Assembly (NCBI GenBank): GCA_025642075.2
Contig: JAODUO010000056.1
Location: forward strand, 694,501 to 758,500
DNA length: 64,000 nt
Origin: Ridgeia piscesae
Lineage: Eukaryota > Annelida > Polychaeta > Sabellida > Siboglinidae
Reading direction: 5' to 3'
The position numbers and the translations under genes are program-made. Positions within the stretch are counted from its first letter, which is position 1; every line of letters begins with the position of its first letter. The notes under the pieces are model-generated. The model did not search any database, was not told the origin of the DNA, and saw only the letters and a list, made by a program, of their open reading frames with translations. Of the stretch, positions 27,523 through 39,589 are shown piece by piece.

Positions 27523-30500
27523 GGATTCTAAGGTAGCTATATTTTCTTGTTAACACGAATCAACATTTTGTACTGTGACATAGTTTAAACCTTTGTCTTG
27601 GAAAGACTACTGTCTTGATGCAACTTTGGCTTCCAAGAATGAATGTGCAGTAGATGTTACCTTATTATTTTTATCGTCAGTTACTCTGTAGACATGAAAA
27701 CAATTCCATTTCAGATGACATCAATATTAACAATAATTACTAAGTATGTTGGCTTTTAATTGTCTACCAAAATACACTTTACAACGAACTCCACTACAGA
27801 ACTTGTTTACAAACTTTCACATAGTTATCTGAGATTACTAATGATCATTTGAATAAGTGAAGTGGGATCAAGACAAACCAAACCACAGGTCTGCGTAAAC
27901 GAAAATATACTGCAATGCAACTTTCAGAGGTCAGATTACATATTACAATTTGGCAACATCGTAATGCTGTATTAGTTCATTGACAACACTAAGACACATA
28001 CTTTAGACATGCTGCAAATGCACGTCTTGCATTTCTGTGCACAAACTGAATCGGGTATCCCTTGAAGGTGTGGCCTTCGGGAACCGCCCGGCGGATTGCC
28101 TGCTGGAACTCTTCGTTGCCAGCAGTCAGCCCTGGAACATGGACACACAATCAAGTCACATGTGACCCATGTCATCCTTCATCAGGAACTGAAAATACAC
28201 ACAAGTTATATTCCTGAAGCCATGCACAGACGGATCATGTCTTCTCAGATCATGGGAATTTCCGGTGTTATGCCAGCATTCGTCAAAGTTCCCATTAGAC
28301 AATTAGAATGTGATGCCTGGAGTATCAAGGATCATGCAATTGGGGAATTAAGCATAACATTTTTTGAAAATTTTGCAATGTCACGAGTTGGGTCAACAGT
28401 GATGGTGGAGCAAAAATTCCAACAGAAAAATTCTTCAACTACGCCATCCATTTTGTGATGTCATAGCCAGCTGTCTGCAATGACTATGTCAAAAACTATG
28501 ATGTCATTACTACTGTCTGTGTCAGTAGAGAGCACAGTACACTGTCAACTGACACAGTAACCAGGACACGGTGGCTGGTGTAAAAAGACACAGGTCATGG
28601 TGGGGAGTCACGTATCTCCTGGGATTTGCTTCTTCTAGTTGAACATACACACTGCCATGATTAGTAGATGACAATCGCAGTAAATGACAATCTCAGTAGA
28701 AAACTAGGATAGCACGTCAAGGACAGTTTGATTGAATTAGAACTATTATTTTATGAGCACTTCCACATTGCAGACGCGATGTAATTCAGGTGTTTCGCTT
28801 GCGTCGCACCACCACAGACACCACTTCAATGCTCAGTAAAAATATGTTTCAGGCATATATAAATCAGATAAATACAATAAAATAGTATGATAAAAATGTT
28901 CCTTTGATTTAATCATAAAAACAACTGTTAAAATGTCAGTAGAAATTTTACTAAAATGTAATAAATATGTAAAAAATAAATACCGATAGTTCAAAAGGTC
29001 AAATCCATGGATTCCACATTTACAACCATAAATAATGAATAATGCTCCATTTGTTAAGGTGGTCTGGGTTGGCTATCCAAAACATTGTCTAATGGATGCT
29101 AGCAGTGAGAACGCTTTAACATAAAATTTAAATATATTTCATAAAATATGCAGCATTGATGACAGAATGTTGGGTCCTCAAGATGATAAGTCTAAATGAT
29201 TGTGACCCTCGTGCTAATAATTGCCACCCTTGACGCTGGAGGATGATCTGGGATAAGAGAACAAAGTAGATAACTTTCATAACAAACTGTAGGTAAGGAT
29301 ATTGCCACACACCAGCACATATTTCATGTGTTGTTAATTAGATCACGAGTTAACTCACCAGTAACCCTTTCTGTCTCATAGGCAGCCAATGCAGGGGTCA
29401 ACAGGTAGCTCAGGTGGTCGTCCCATGCTGACGTCAAACCTTGATCCTGTCACAGCAAAACCTAATATTCAGCTATCAAGTTAACTGTTAATAGACATTA
29501 AAATGTATTAGATGTTGCTAATGACAAGAGCAATTGTAATTGTTTGGCACTGTTAGATGCAGAGGTAACTGAAGACCAAGAGCACGGTGGTCAGGAGTGC
29601 ATGGACATGCACCCACCTGAAGAATCCAAAGGTCAGCTTCTTGACAAATGGATTCTGTATTATACCCAAGTGTGAATCTAGCATATACAACTTGCTTTGA
29701 TTTTAAAAACATGAGAAATAATCATTGCAACATTTTCAAAGGTATAGCGTTTAATCTGAAAACAGTGTGATAAAAAATTTGTTCATGATACCTTAATAAT
29801 ACTGATTATAAAAGATAATACGACCAGGGCACCGTGATCAAACAAAATGTAATTTTCCAATTTGTCTGTTAATTTCATAAAATGAACTAATGTATGTGCC
29901 AAACGAGCAATCACTTCAGAGTTAATATTAGCTAGATCTGCCTTCCCAAGAAATTAGTCCGAAATGTGACAGGCCAAAAAATCTAACTGATGTGATAGTT
30001 GAATTGTAAAGATTAATGTTAAACATCAAGAATTCAAACAAGCTACACTGAATAAGAATAAAAAATATATTAATTAATAAGTGTGTTAAAAAAAAAAAAA
30101 AAAAATATAGCAAAAATCAATCAATCCTGTTAAAATACTGCTTATATAATTGAATAAGTAATAAACAGATGCGTGTGCATGCGCATGCGCATGCGTGTGT
30201 ACGTGTGTCACTGACCCGGCGGTGTTGAAGTATGAGTGCCCTCAGTTCCCGCTCCAGGTCATTGCTGACCAGGCCTGCATCCAGAGAGGATGGACACAGT
30301 GGGGGGTGACACGGCCATGTGACGTTGACACTGTGGCCACACACAGATTTGACGGCATCCTCCGACATCGCCTTCCATCGAGCGTCATTGACCAGGTCAA
30401 AGTCACACAATTCCACAGCATCGGTCGGCTAAAGACAAAACAACTTCAGTATTTCTCAGTGGAGTTCAGTTTACACAGTTAAAGTCAATTTAATGTCCGC

Positions 30501-31739
30501 ATCTTGCTCCTAGTTCAGAACAAAACATTTCTGCTCATATAAACAGAACACATGTCTACCTATTCAACCCACCTGGCAGTTGGCATAGAAGTTCTGATGA
30601 TTGAAGACACAACCAATGGTCTTGTAGGGGTAGGCGGGTTTGGGCTGGGGCACGGCTGGAGGGTCGTTAGGGTTGATAGCTCGGTGCAGGTATCTGAAAG
30701 CAGGGCACAAATTAATGTGACACCAACTTAAGCAGTAGTAAGTATTTTGGTTAGCGTAATTACAAAATAAAAAGGTTGATCATTTATAACCATTGGGACA
30801 AGATAATGAAAACAATACACCAACTTTTAATTACTATTACAATTACTTAATAATGTTAAATACAAAAAATAAACATTCAATAAGATCGTATAAGTAATTA
30901 GATCAATAATTCAATTATGATTGAACATTTTAAATCTCAATATAAATATCACAAATTAAATAGTTGAGAACTTGACCAATGATATTTTTGGGGGGCTTGT
31001 TCTTTTTCTGCCACTGGTTGGTGTTGCGGGCTGCATGCGTGTACATGTTTTTGAATGGAGGGTCAATAGGACGGAACACAAAATGTTGCATTGTGCTGTG
31101 AGCATTCATGCTTATATTACATAAGCGATGTTTTTAACAATAACTAAAATAAACATGTATTATTATTATTCTTAAATGCAACAAAACCTTCTTTTTCTAC
31201 TTTGTGTATGTGCTATATAAAAATTATTGTCATTATTTGCCCTTAGATTTTTTCATTACTATTAACTATAACTTTACATTCACTTATCACTATTGGTGTT
31301 ATGAAATTTGTATGATATTTTTATGATTACCGGGGTAATAGATCATTTTAGTTAATTATACAAACACATGTAATTATATTATTTATTTTAAAATATTACC
31401 TCTAGGTAGTATTCTTCTTATTGTATATTTTTTTTAATAGCAATATGTTGTGAAGCGCCACAACCAATTATGGATGTGGTGCTATATGAAATAAAATATT
31501 ATTATTATATTATAATAAAATATATAATTTCCTGCAGATCATAGCTCTGATAATAATTATTATATAAAAAAATATTCACGCGCACAAATGCGCCACCTAA
31601 CAGTATTTTGTGTAAAGCTAATTTATATAGCGATTTTACAGTAACCGCGGATCCGCCGAAGAAGTTACCATCAAGATCAGCGCGTTTGTTTTGTGAATTT
31701 TCCTTGTTAGAGGAATGCCAGTGATTTTTTTAAACATAG

Positions 31740-31771
<32 letters not shown>

Positions 31772-34700
31772 AGATATGTGAAGAGAAGTTTGGCGGCTAT
31801 TGGTGGTCGTTTTCATGGTCAGGTCAATCCAACCCGGTTGTCTGTCATTCGCACTGTCTGTGACTGTCAATCCCAACGACTCCACTGGACCACTGTTTCA
31901 GTTCTGGTCGATTCCAAGGGTAACAACCAACACAGCTCAGTGAGTTTACTGATACTGTCTTTCACTGTACTGTTGCTACAAGCGTATGAGGAACAGTGTG
32001 GCATATTGCTGTCGTGATTTCGTTGCAAACCAGTGTAAACCACTTTTAAGGAACCGCTTGGCTCTCCTTTATTATGACATGCATTTGCCACAGTGACATA
32101 TTATTTTTCCAAAGTGCAAATAGAAGCTGGATTTTGAATGGTTGCACTGAACAAAATGGTTCTGTTTATGGTGTTGGTGGTTTTGCTAGATTTTTCCAAT
32201 TTATGACCACTTTCTGAGTAAACCACTGATGTGAAAATGTGATTATAGATGCAAATGGTTAGTTGTGTAAACTTGTTTAGGTGCATAATACCAAAACATT
32301 GACTTTTTGCTTTTTTAAAGGACATTTTATACATATAATAACTATTTATTCATTGTATATATGCACTACATGACACCACAAACATCAGAACTGATTACTA
32401 TTTTACATGATACCTTGAAAATGGTGAATAAAGCTTGATCTTATCATTATCTTAACCTTAACATGTACCTGTGTCCAGTGAGGCTCTCCCAGAAGGTGAC
32501 CTCGAGGTCTGAGCTGATGGTGACAACCCAGGAATGTGTCGCTCCACGCCCTTTGGTTCCAACACAGACGAATGCGTCAAGGCCAAAGCCCAGCAGCAGA
32601 CAACAGAGCAGTACGGCGTGGTCCTCACAGTCCTCAACACAAACAGGCAAACACGCATAAACTCAATTCTCCACGCAGAAACAACGTGTTTCAAAATATC
32701 TTTGCTTGTTTTTATCCTAAAATCATGTGAAACAATATAACTCTTTAATTATTATTTATTAATATTGATCAATTTATTTTAGAACTGCATTTCTATTTTA
32801 GAAATGCTGTCAGATTATTAATATAAATTATCTTCTATATGAAAAAAAAATTAATGACCCTGTTTTTGTTCTGAAATTAAATTTTTAAGATCTTTTTACC
32901 ATTATATACCAGACAGTGAGCAGCCATCTCATTACCTCTGTAAGAAAACCTATCCAGTTTCTAACGTCCAGTTCTGATGTACTTATTGCTCTAGGAGCAA
33001 TAAGGTTCAACACTAATATTGGAACCCGTTTTGTAAAATGACCCGAGGGCAAAGATACTCACTCCCTTGTTGCGACACAAGAAGGCATGCATGGACGTCC
33101 ACTGTTCACCCCGCCCTCCCCCTCCGAGGGTGGTCACTTTCTCGTAGGCAAGTAGGCTCACAAACCGGGCTGCCTGTCGTGGCGTGTCCAGCATGCGGCC
33201 TGCTCTGAGTGGACGTACGTAGGAGCAGACTGGTCGGTTGGTTCCATTCTCATCCTTCAACAAAACACCTGCTGAATAAGTTTACTTCAATTTCTCATAG
33301 AACTAGTCATCATCCTTACAAAGTAAACATTTAGCAGGTGCCCAAAAAAAATTCAGATCACAATCCAGGTATATTACACAAATTAGCATTAAAATAAGTT
33401 TTAATAATCTGTAAAAGATAAACAAATCGGTAAAAAAAAATTAGAAAAATATTTTTTAATTTTTTTTTTAAACAGTAAAAAATCATTAAATAAGATATAA
33501 AATAATATTGAGATTATGCCCAACAGGACATGTGGTAACAATACAATGGGATTGGGTCCATCTGAACTACATGGGCCAGGCCAGTAACAATTTCTCGATA
33601 AAAGAACATACAATTTTATGTTTTATGATAAATTTAGTGTCATAAACATCCATCCGTTTGCTGTGTTCATAAAATAATAATACAATAAATATATAAATAA
33701 AGTAGTAATACATTTATTTAATTAATAATTAAACAAAATCCTGAATATGACAAATAAATATCAGATTTTCAAATAGTTTATCAACTTTGAGATATGTGTA
33801 TTAGTTTTGGCCGCATACCTGTGAGACGTATAGTTTTGGCTGTGTACCTGTGAGAAGTATAGTTTTGGCTGTGTACCTGTGAGACGTATAGTTTTGGCTG
33901 TGTACCTGTGAGACGTGTAGTTTTGGCTGTGTACCTGTGAGACGTGTAGTTTTGGCTGTGTACCTGTGAGACGTGTAGTTTTGGCTGTGTACCTGTGAGA
34001 CGTGTAGTTTTGGCTGTGTACCTGTGAGACTGTGTAGTTTTGGCTGTGTACCTGTGAGACGTATAGTTTTGGCTGTGTACCTGTGAGATGTATAGTTTTG
34101 GCTGTGTACCTGTGAGACGTATAGTTTTGGCTGTGTACCCGTGAGACGTGTAGTTTTGGCTGTGCACCTGTGAGACGTATAGTTTTGGCTGTGTACCTGT
34201 GAGACGTATAGTTTTGGCTGTGTACCTGTGAGACGTATAGTTTGGTTAGTTTTGGTCATGTACCTGTAAGACGTATAATTGTGGCCATGTACCTGTGAGA
34301 CATGTAATTTTGGCCGTGTACCTGAGACTCATATAGTTTTAGCCGTGTACCTGTGAGACACATCTAGTTTTGGATGTGTACCTGTGAAACACATTTAGTT
34401 TTGGCCGTGTACCTGTGCAAAGATCTTGATGAGCCGCTCCTTGTGGGTGGTTCTGATCTGGAGGAACTCCTTCCACCACTGCTTTGCGTACACCAGGAAG
34501 AGTCTCTCGTGCTCCGCCTGTCGACTCTTCTCCACCCGCACCTGCTCCGTGATGACGTCCTCCGTCAGACTCACCGACAGCCGTGGGATCAGCTCCAGCT
34601 TCACATCCAGCACGCCCACGGGAACCTTGTTCTCTGACCCTAAACATGGACACAAGATCCTTGTTTTTAGGCCCTAAACGTGGACACGTAGAGCTTGTTC

Positions 34701-37700
34701 TTAGACCCTAAATATGGACCCAGGTACCTTGATCTTAGACCCTAAATATGGACCAGGTACCTTGATCTTAGACCCTAAACACGGACCTTGTTCTCAGACC
34801 TTAAATATGTATGCAGGAACGGTGTTCTCATACCAGAACCATATGGACAAAGGGACCTTGTCCGTAGACCATAAACATGGATACAGGGACTTTGTTCTCA
34901 GACCCTAAATGTGCATACAGGGACCTTGTTCTCAGACCCTAAACATAAATACAGGAACCTCATTTTCATACCCTAAATATGGGTACAAGGATCTTGTTCT
35001 CAGACTCTAAACATGTTTACAGGAAACTTGTTCTCAGAAACAAATATGGACAGACACAGGGACCTTGTTCCCAGACCCTAAATATGGAAATAGGGACCTT
35101 GTTCCCAGACCCTAAATACTGACACAGGGACCTTGTTCTCAGACCCTAAATATTGACACAGGGACCTTGTTCTCAGACCCTAAATATGGACACAGGAACC
35201 TTATTCTTGGACCATAAACATTTATACAGAGACCTTGTTCTGAGGCCCTACCCATGATCAGTTCTGGCTAGACCTTGCAATGGAACTTTGGGGCGACTAC
35301 ACCAGTGCCCCTATTCCTACCATCCACCTATTTCCACCAGTGCCCCCTATTCCTACCACCAATCAGTGCCCTTATTCCTACCATCCACCTATTTCCACCA
35401 GTGCCCCCTATTCCTACCATCCACCTATTTCCACATGTGCCCCTATTCCTACCATCCACCTATTTCCACCAATGCCCCTTATTCCTACCATCCACCTATT
35501 TCCACCCAAATGCCCTTATTCCTACCATCCACCTATTTCCACCAATGCCCCCTATTCCTACCATCCACCTATTTCCACAAGTGCCCCTATTCCTACCATC
35601 CACCTATTTCCACCAGTGCCCCTATTCCTACCATCCACCTATTTCCACCAGTGCCCCTATTCCTACCATCCACCTATTTCCACCAGTGCCCCCTATTCCT
35701 ACCACCCACCTAATTCAACCACTGCCCCCTATTCCTACCACCAATCAGTGCCCCTATTCCTACCATCCACCTATTTCCACCAGTGCCCCTATTCCTACCA
35801 CCCATCTATTTCCACCAGTGCCCCTATTCCTACCATCAACCTATTTCCACCAGTACCCCCTATTCCCACCATCAACCTATTTCCACCAGTGCCCCCTATT
35901 CCTACCATCCACCTATTTCCACCAGTGCCCCCTACTCTGACAACCCCCCTACTGCCACTCGTGCCATAACTCCTACCACCATAGCTTTATGTAGAGACCC
36001 GTCCACCCGTCATTTGGACGAGTAAAAACGAATATGGACGGGTAGAAAAAATGGGTGGACGGGTAAAAAAATGAAGGAGCCAAAAAATTCTTCCAAAACC
36101 ATAGATATTGTTAGTTATGCCTTGAAAGTGAGTGAAAATGGTGTCACATGTGTGTTTGTAGTCCATTTCAGGTCATCAGACACATTTAAAAGTTTGTAAA
36201 CTGGCTTAACAGTTAACTTCCATGTGTCCACCAAAACAGGTGTGACTGGCAATAATTTTATCCTGCATAAAGTCTTGCCTACCACCCACCTATTCCCATC
36301 AACTCCACGGCCATGCTGCACCTCATGTGAGGGGCGGCGAGCACGGAGCGCCACTCGAGGTAGTGTGAGGCCACGAGGACTGACTCCCCTGTCGCCTCTG
36401 TCTTGATGAGCACCAGGTGCACAGAGTCCCCAAGTGACAGCAGAGTTGTAGCGTCAGCCATCCGGGCTGCATCACCTGTCACATACACAGCACTGTCAAC
36501 ATTGTCATACACAGGGGGGGGACATAAGCAGTGTATCAACCTATTAAACCAATCATGTCTGTTCCTATCATTTCACAAAATGTTTTAATATTGAAAGTCT
36601 GGAATACATTTCTTGAACGTGTATTGCCCACAATAATAGTTTAACAGCAACCAGAAATGTCACAGTTGGAATGTTGTGCATGCAAAATGTGAACATTAAA
36701 ACAGTAAACACTCTTTACTGGCAGTCTCAATCCATGGATCTGAGGTGTCCAAGTTGGCAAGTTACCATCTCAGGTAAGTGTCTTACCTTCTTAGTCAACT
36801 GGCTTACCATCTCAGGTAACTGTCTTACCTTCTTAGTCAACTGCTTTGGCACAGGTAACAGGTTTACATTCTCAGCCAACTGGTTTACCTTATCAGTCAC
36901 CTGGTCTTACCTTCTTAGTTAACTGTCTTACCATCTCAGGTAAACAGCACTGACCTGAAGCGTCCTTGTGTAGTTCCAGGAGGAAGGCCTCATGTAGGTC
37001 CGGCTCACAGGCACATGGCACTGGCCTTGACTTAAAGCGCTGGCCACGGAAGTTGATGTGTAGAGTGAAGGTAGATGTCACCTGTCCAGGCAGTGCGTCC
37101 GTCTCCTGTAAGTGCTCCAAGAAGGCCTTCCCTCCCAGGAACTGCATGTACAGGTAGCGCCTTGTCGGGTCAATGTTAGCTGAATGCAAAATGTATCAAG
37201 TATTTTAATAAACCTTGCTTCAATAAGTAAAATACTTGTATAACTGATTACGTTTTATGAAGTAACCACTATTTTCTACTTTTCTATAGGTGTATCATAT
37301 AACAGAAGACATATACGTCTCACAGAATGTAGCCATGTTGCAAATGTTTTACTTATTTTGATAATGTTTGACTATGTTCATATGACACTCACAAAGATCC
37401 AATTCAAAGCACGCCATTTTAAATGGCATGTTTTTGTTTAAAAACACAAACTTCTTAAAATTTATGATAAAAACTCAATTACAAGAAAAGTGTAACCTGT
37501 ATTACCACAGGAGACATTTACAGACAGCTTGACTGAACTGTGAATGACATAATATCTTAAGTTAACACACCACCTACTTTTTGCTGCAGCATCTGAACTC
37601 GCAAATTTTTCATCTTTATCGACAAAGTGAGTTGCTTTCTTCACAGGCAATCCATTGAGCGGCAGTCCATTCGTACTAGTTAACTGCAGCTGTTGCATCA

Positions 37701-39069
37701 AGTTGTCGACAATGCCTTAAAAATACCACAAATACAGCAATATGTCATAGAGAGATCACTAAAATTTGCAGAAATTTATTATAGATATTAATAGCACATG
37801 TATAATTGTTGTAGAACAAATGGAAGACACAGCAACTGAGCTTGCCAAGTAAGAAATTGAAGACCTTTTTAGCTGCCACAATTGCAATATCATGTGCCTA
37901 AGGAATAAGGTTTATATGGTGCAACTGTCGACTGCAAACTATTTGGACTGGTATAACTTCCAGGCATGTGACGCATAGCAATGTGATGACTGTCAAAAAT
38001 ATCATCCTGCATTAGTCGCTGGGTCACACTCTAGGATTAGCAGGAACCTTACAACTCTGACAAATTAATTAATTAATCACCAGAAATTATAAACAAACAA
38101 CAGGACTATGTTATCTCCTCCACTGTCCCCTAAGAAACAGCTCTACTGCTACTCCAAACAATTTGCAACTTTATAAACCTTTCTCCTTGAGAGCCCTCAG
38201 CACTCCATCCTCTGTCAGGCTTTCCTCTTTGCCATTGCTTTCATTCAATGTCTCAGAGATGACATCGCGGATGTGAGTCTGGATGTCCAACTGCAACATT
38301 TATATACATAAAGACGAGTGCATAAATAGTGCAAATAATGTTAACACAAATTAAATACAACAGTAAATAAATTCTGGTCCCTGTCAGTGGTAAGCAAGCT
38401 TGCTCAGTTCCTGCCATCTTGGTAATTGTGATGACAAACTGGGACTGTACTTTGTCGAAGTGCTTCATGGTGCTACCATGGACAATGTGCTCTGTGGCAT
38501 ACAAGTGATAGACATGTGTGACACTGGACGACAGTTGCTAGCTTGGTGTGTGTCCCTTTTCTTATATACATGTGTACATGGTACAAGCTATGCCTTATTC
38601 CAGTCATTTGGAACTTCAGTTGTGTAAAGCGAGAGCTGGAACAGTCTTGTGAAGACAGGAGTGATATCGTCGGAAGCAGTCTTGAGTACAAAAACTGGGA
38701 TAGACTCCTGGACCTGTTATCTTACTGGTCTCCAGTTCATTCAGTAGCTTGTTCACCTCTCTGAGTTTGGTATTGACTCAAAGGGCATGAATCCATAGTC
38801 CAGCCTGCTGGTCAAGCCTTTGCTGGTAAAAAATTGCTCATTCAATATCTCTGCTTTGGTAGATTTGGTGCTTCTCAGGAAATTCTTCAAAGGAGCAGCT
38901 CTCTTGTCTTGTTTGAGTACTGGCCAACCACTCCTGGTAGAGTCAAATGGTCCTTTGAATTGACACTTTACAAAATGTTCAAATGTGCGTAAAAGACAAC
39001 TTTGTTTAGTGGCAGTGATTTGGTACTACACCTACGACAGTATAATTAGTTGTTATCTTTTAGTATGTA

Positions 39070-39120
<51 letters not shown>

Positions 39121-39589
39121 CCAGGGATTATATGTCTATATATATATATATATTTTTAATGTATCAACTAACATAATTAAATATTGTTTTAACTTTGACA
39201 ATGACATAGTTAAAAAGTCTGAAGTTTCTTAGTTCATCATCAATGCTCACGGAATGGCGTGAATTCGTCTTGCTGAGGCATGTCCAAAACCGTTTCTCTT
39301 CAATTATCGTCCATCAAACTAATTCTGTTACCGTTAATAAAATCACCGCTTTCCTGAAATCATGTATACCGTGATTTCACCAATCCTTATATATAAATAA
39401 CATACAGATGTATTTCATTGTCAAAATGAAATTATTTATTATTAGCTCTACTGACTTGGTCTTGAAAGAAATCGACAAACAACCGACAACGGCAACGCTG
39501 CCCGCGTCAACAACATTTTTGTTTACCTGAGAAAGATGTGTGTGAATAATCTGTTTCAGTTCGCTAATCTTTTCTGGTGGAAGCGCCAT
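26967..39589 (-). CDS. CEP76: CEP76, centrosomal protein of 76 kDa
   Basis: Thirteen exons in minus-strand order: 39589-39527, 38290-38179, 37715-37578, 37179-36955, 36475-36290, 34639-34413, 33254-33063, 32632-32469, 30693-30573, 30428-30216, 29446-29359, 28131-28002, 27105-26967. All introns are GT-AG, every phase matches, and the total is 1998 bp (665 aa; human about 659). It starts MALPPEKISELKQIIH; exon 4 has NIDPTRRYLYMQ, the start of the C2-like domain; exon 6 has LFLVYAKQWWKEFLQIR; exon 7 ends FLCRNKG; exon 8 has DCEDHA (from residue 382) and HSWV (His414) of the transglutaminase-like fold; exon 13 ends FACKYRCVL. In vertebrates CEP76 limits centriole reduplication. Introns 5 and 6 and the 3' end carry arrays resembling the gene's own boundaries. 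The start is the only upstream ATG matching the family N terminus. Confidence 0.97.
27455..27519. repeat. (TA)n microsatellite
   Basis: About 64 bp of TA with one phase slip, in CEP76 intron 12. Confidence 0.9.
30169..30208. other. Alternating purine-pyrimidine tract next to a splice donor
   Basis: Forty bases alternate purine and pyrimidine without a break, including GCATGCGCATGCGCATGC. The tract ends 7 nt from the CEP76 exon 10 donor. Such sequence favours left-handed DNA in principle. Confidence 0.7.
31430..31510 (+). mobile_element. Element 3' end remnant
   Basis: GAAGCGCCACAACC...GTGGTGCTATATGAAATAAA followed by ATT repeats has the shape of an L2/CR1-type 3' terminus. It is in CEP76 intron 8. 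Confidence 0.4.
33796..34412 (-). repeat. 29-bp minisatellite matching the CEP76 exon 6 donor
   Basis: About 21 units. The minus-strand unit contains CACAGGTACACAGCCAAAAC; the real exon 6 junction is CACAG|GTACACGGCCAAAAC, 19 of 20 identical. The array runs into the functional donor at 34412 and occupies the start of intron 6. Copies near the exon are more diverged. Confidence 0.95.
34638..35250 (-). repeat. About 34-bp minisatellite matching the CEP76 exon 6 acceptor
   Basis: About 17 degenerate units. The minus-strand unit contains TGTCCATATTTAGGGTCTG; the functional acceptor reads TGTCCATGTTTAG|GGTCAG. Similarity continues about 14 nt into the exon (GAGAACAAGG). The array abuts exon 6 on its acceptor side. 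Confidence 0.93.
35300..35945 (-). repeat. 35-36-bp minisatellite matching the CEP76 exon 5 donor
   Basis: About 18 units. The minus-strand unit contains GGAAATAGGTGGATGGTAGG; the functional exon 5 donor reads GGGAATAG|GTGGGTGGTAGG, 18 of 20 identical. Some units are shortened. It is separated from exon 5 by about 340 bp. Confidence 0.93.
36000..36080. repeat. Short degenerate repeat in CEP76 intron 5
   Basis: Three to four loose copies of GGACGGGTAAAAA-like sequence lie between the exon 5 donor-like array and exon 5. Confidence 0.5.
36750..36954 (-). repeat. About 21-bp repeat rich in donor-like GGTAAG words
   Basis: Minus-strand units alternate GACTAAGAAGGTAAGACAGT and TACCTGAGATGGTAAGCCAG. 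The block starts within about 15 bp of the exon 4 donor (CTTCAG|GTCAGTG). Unlike the other arrays it does not clearly copy the functional junction. Confidence 0.75.
38570..38960 (-). mobile_element. LINE reverse-transcriptase fragment
   Basis: A minus-strand frame near 38700-38580 reads SIPVFVLKTASDDITPVFTR and continues LFQLSLYTTEVPNDWNKA, the N-terminal RT region of jockey/CR1-type elements (compare G-P-D-x-I-P ... L-x-x-L-F-x-x-S). The preceding TSKITGP is in another frame, so a frameshift separates them. It is a dead fragment in CEP76 intron 1. Confidence 0.75.
39065..39152. repeat. (TA)n tracts
   Basis: Two TA runs separated by a short unique stretch, in CEP76 intron 1. Confidence 0.85.

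Noticed and set aside
33401..33613. Short hydrophobic open frame
   Set aside because: AT-rich intronic sequence with poly-T runs and no supporting feature.
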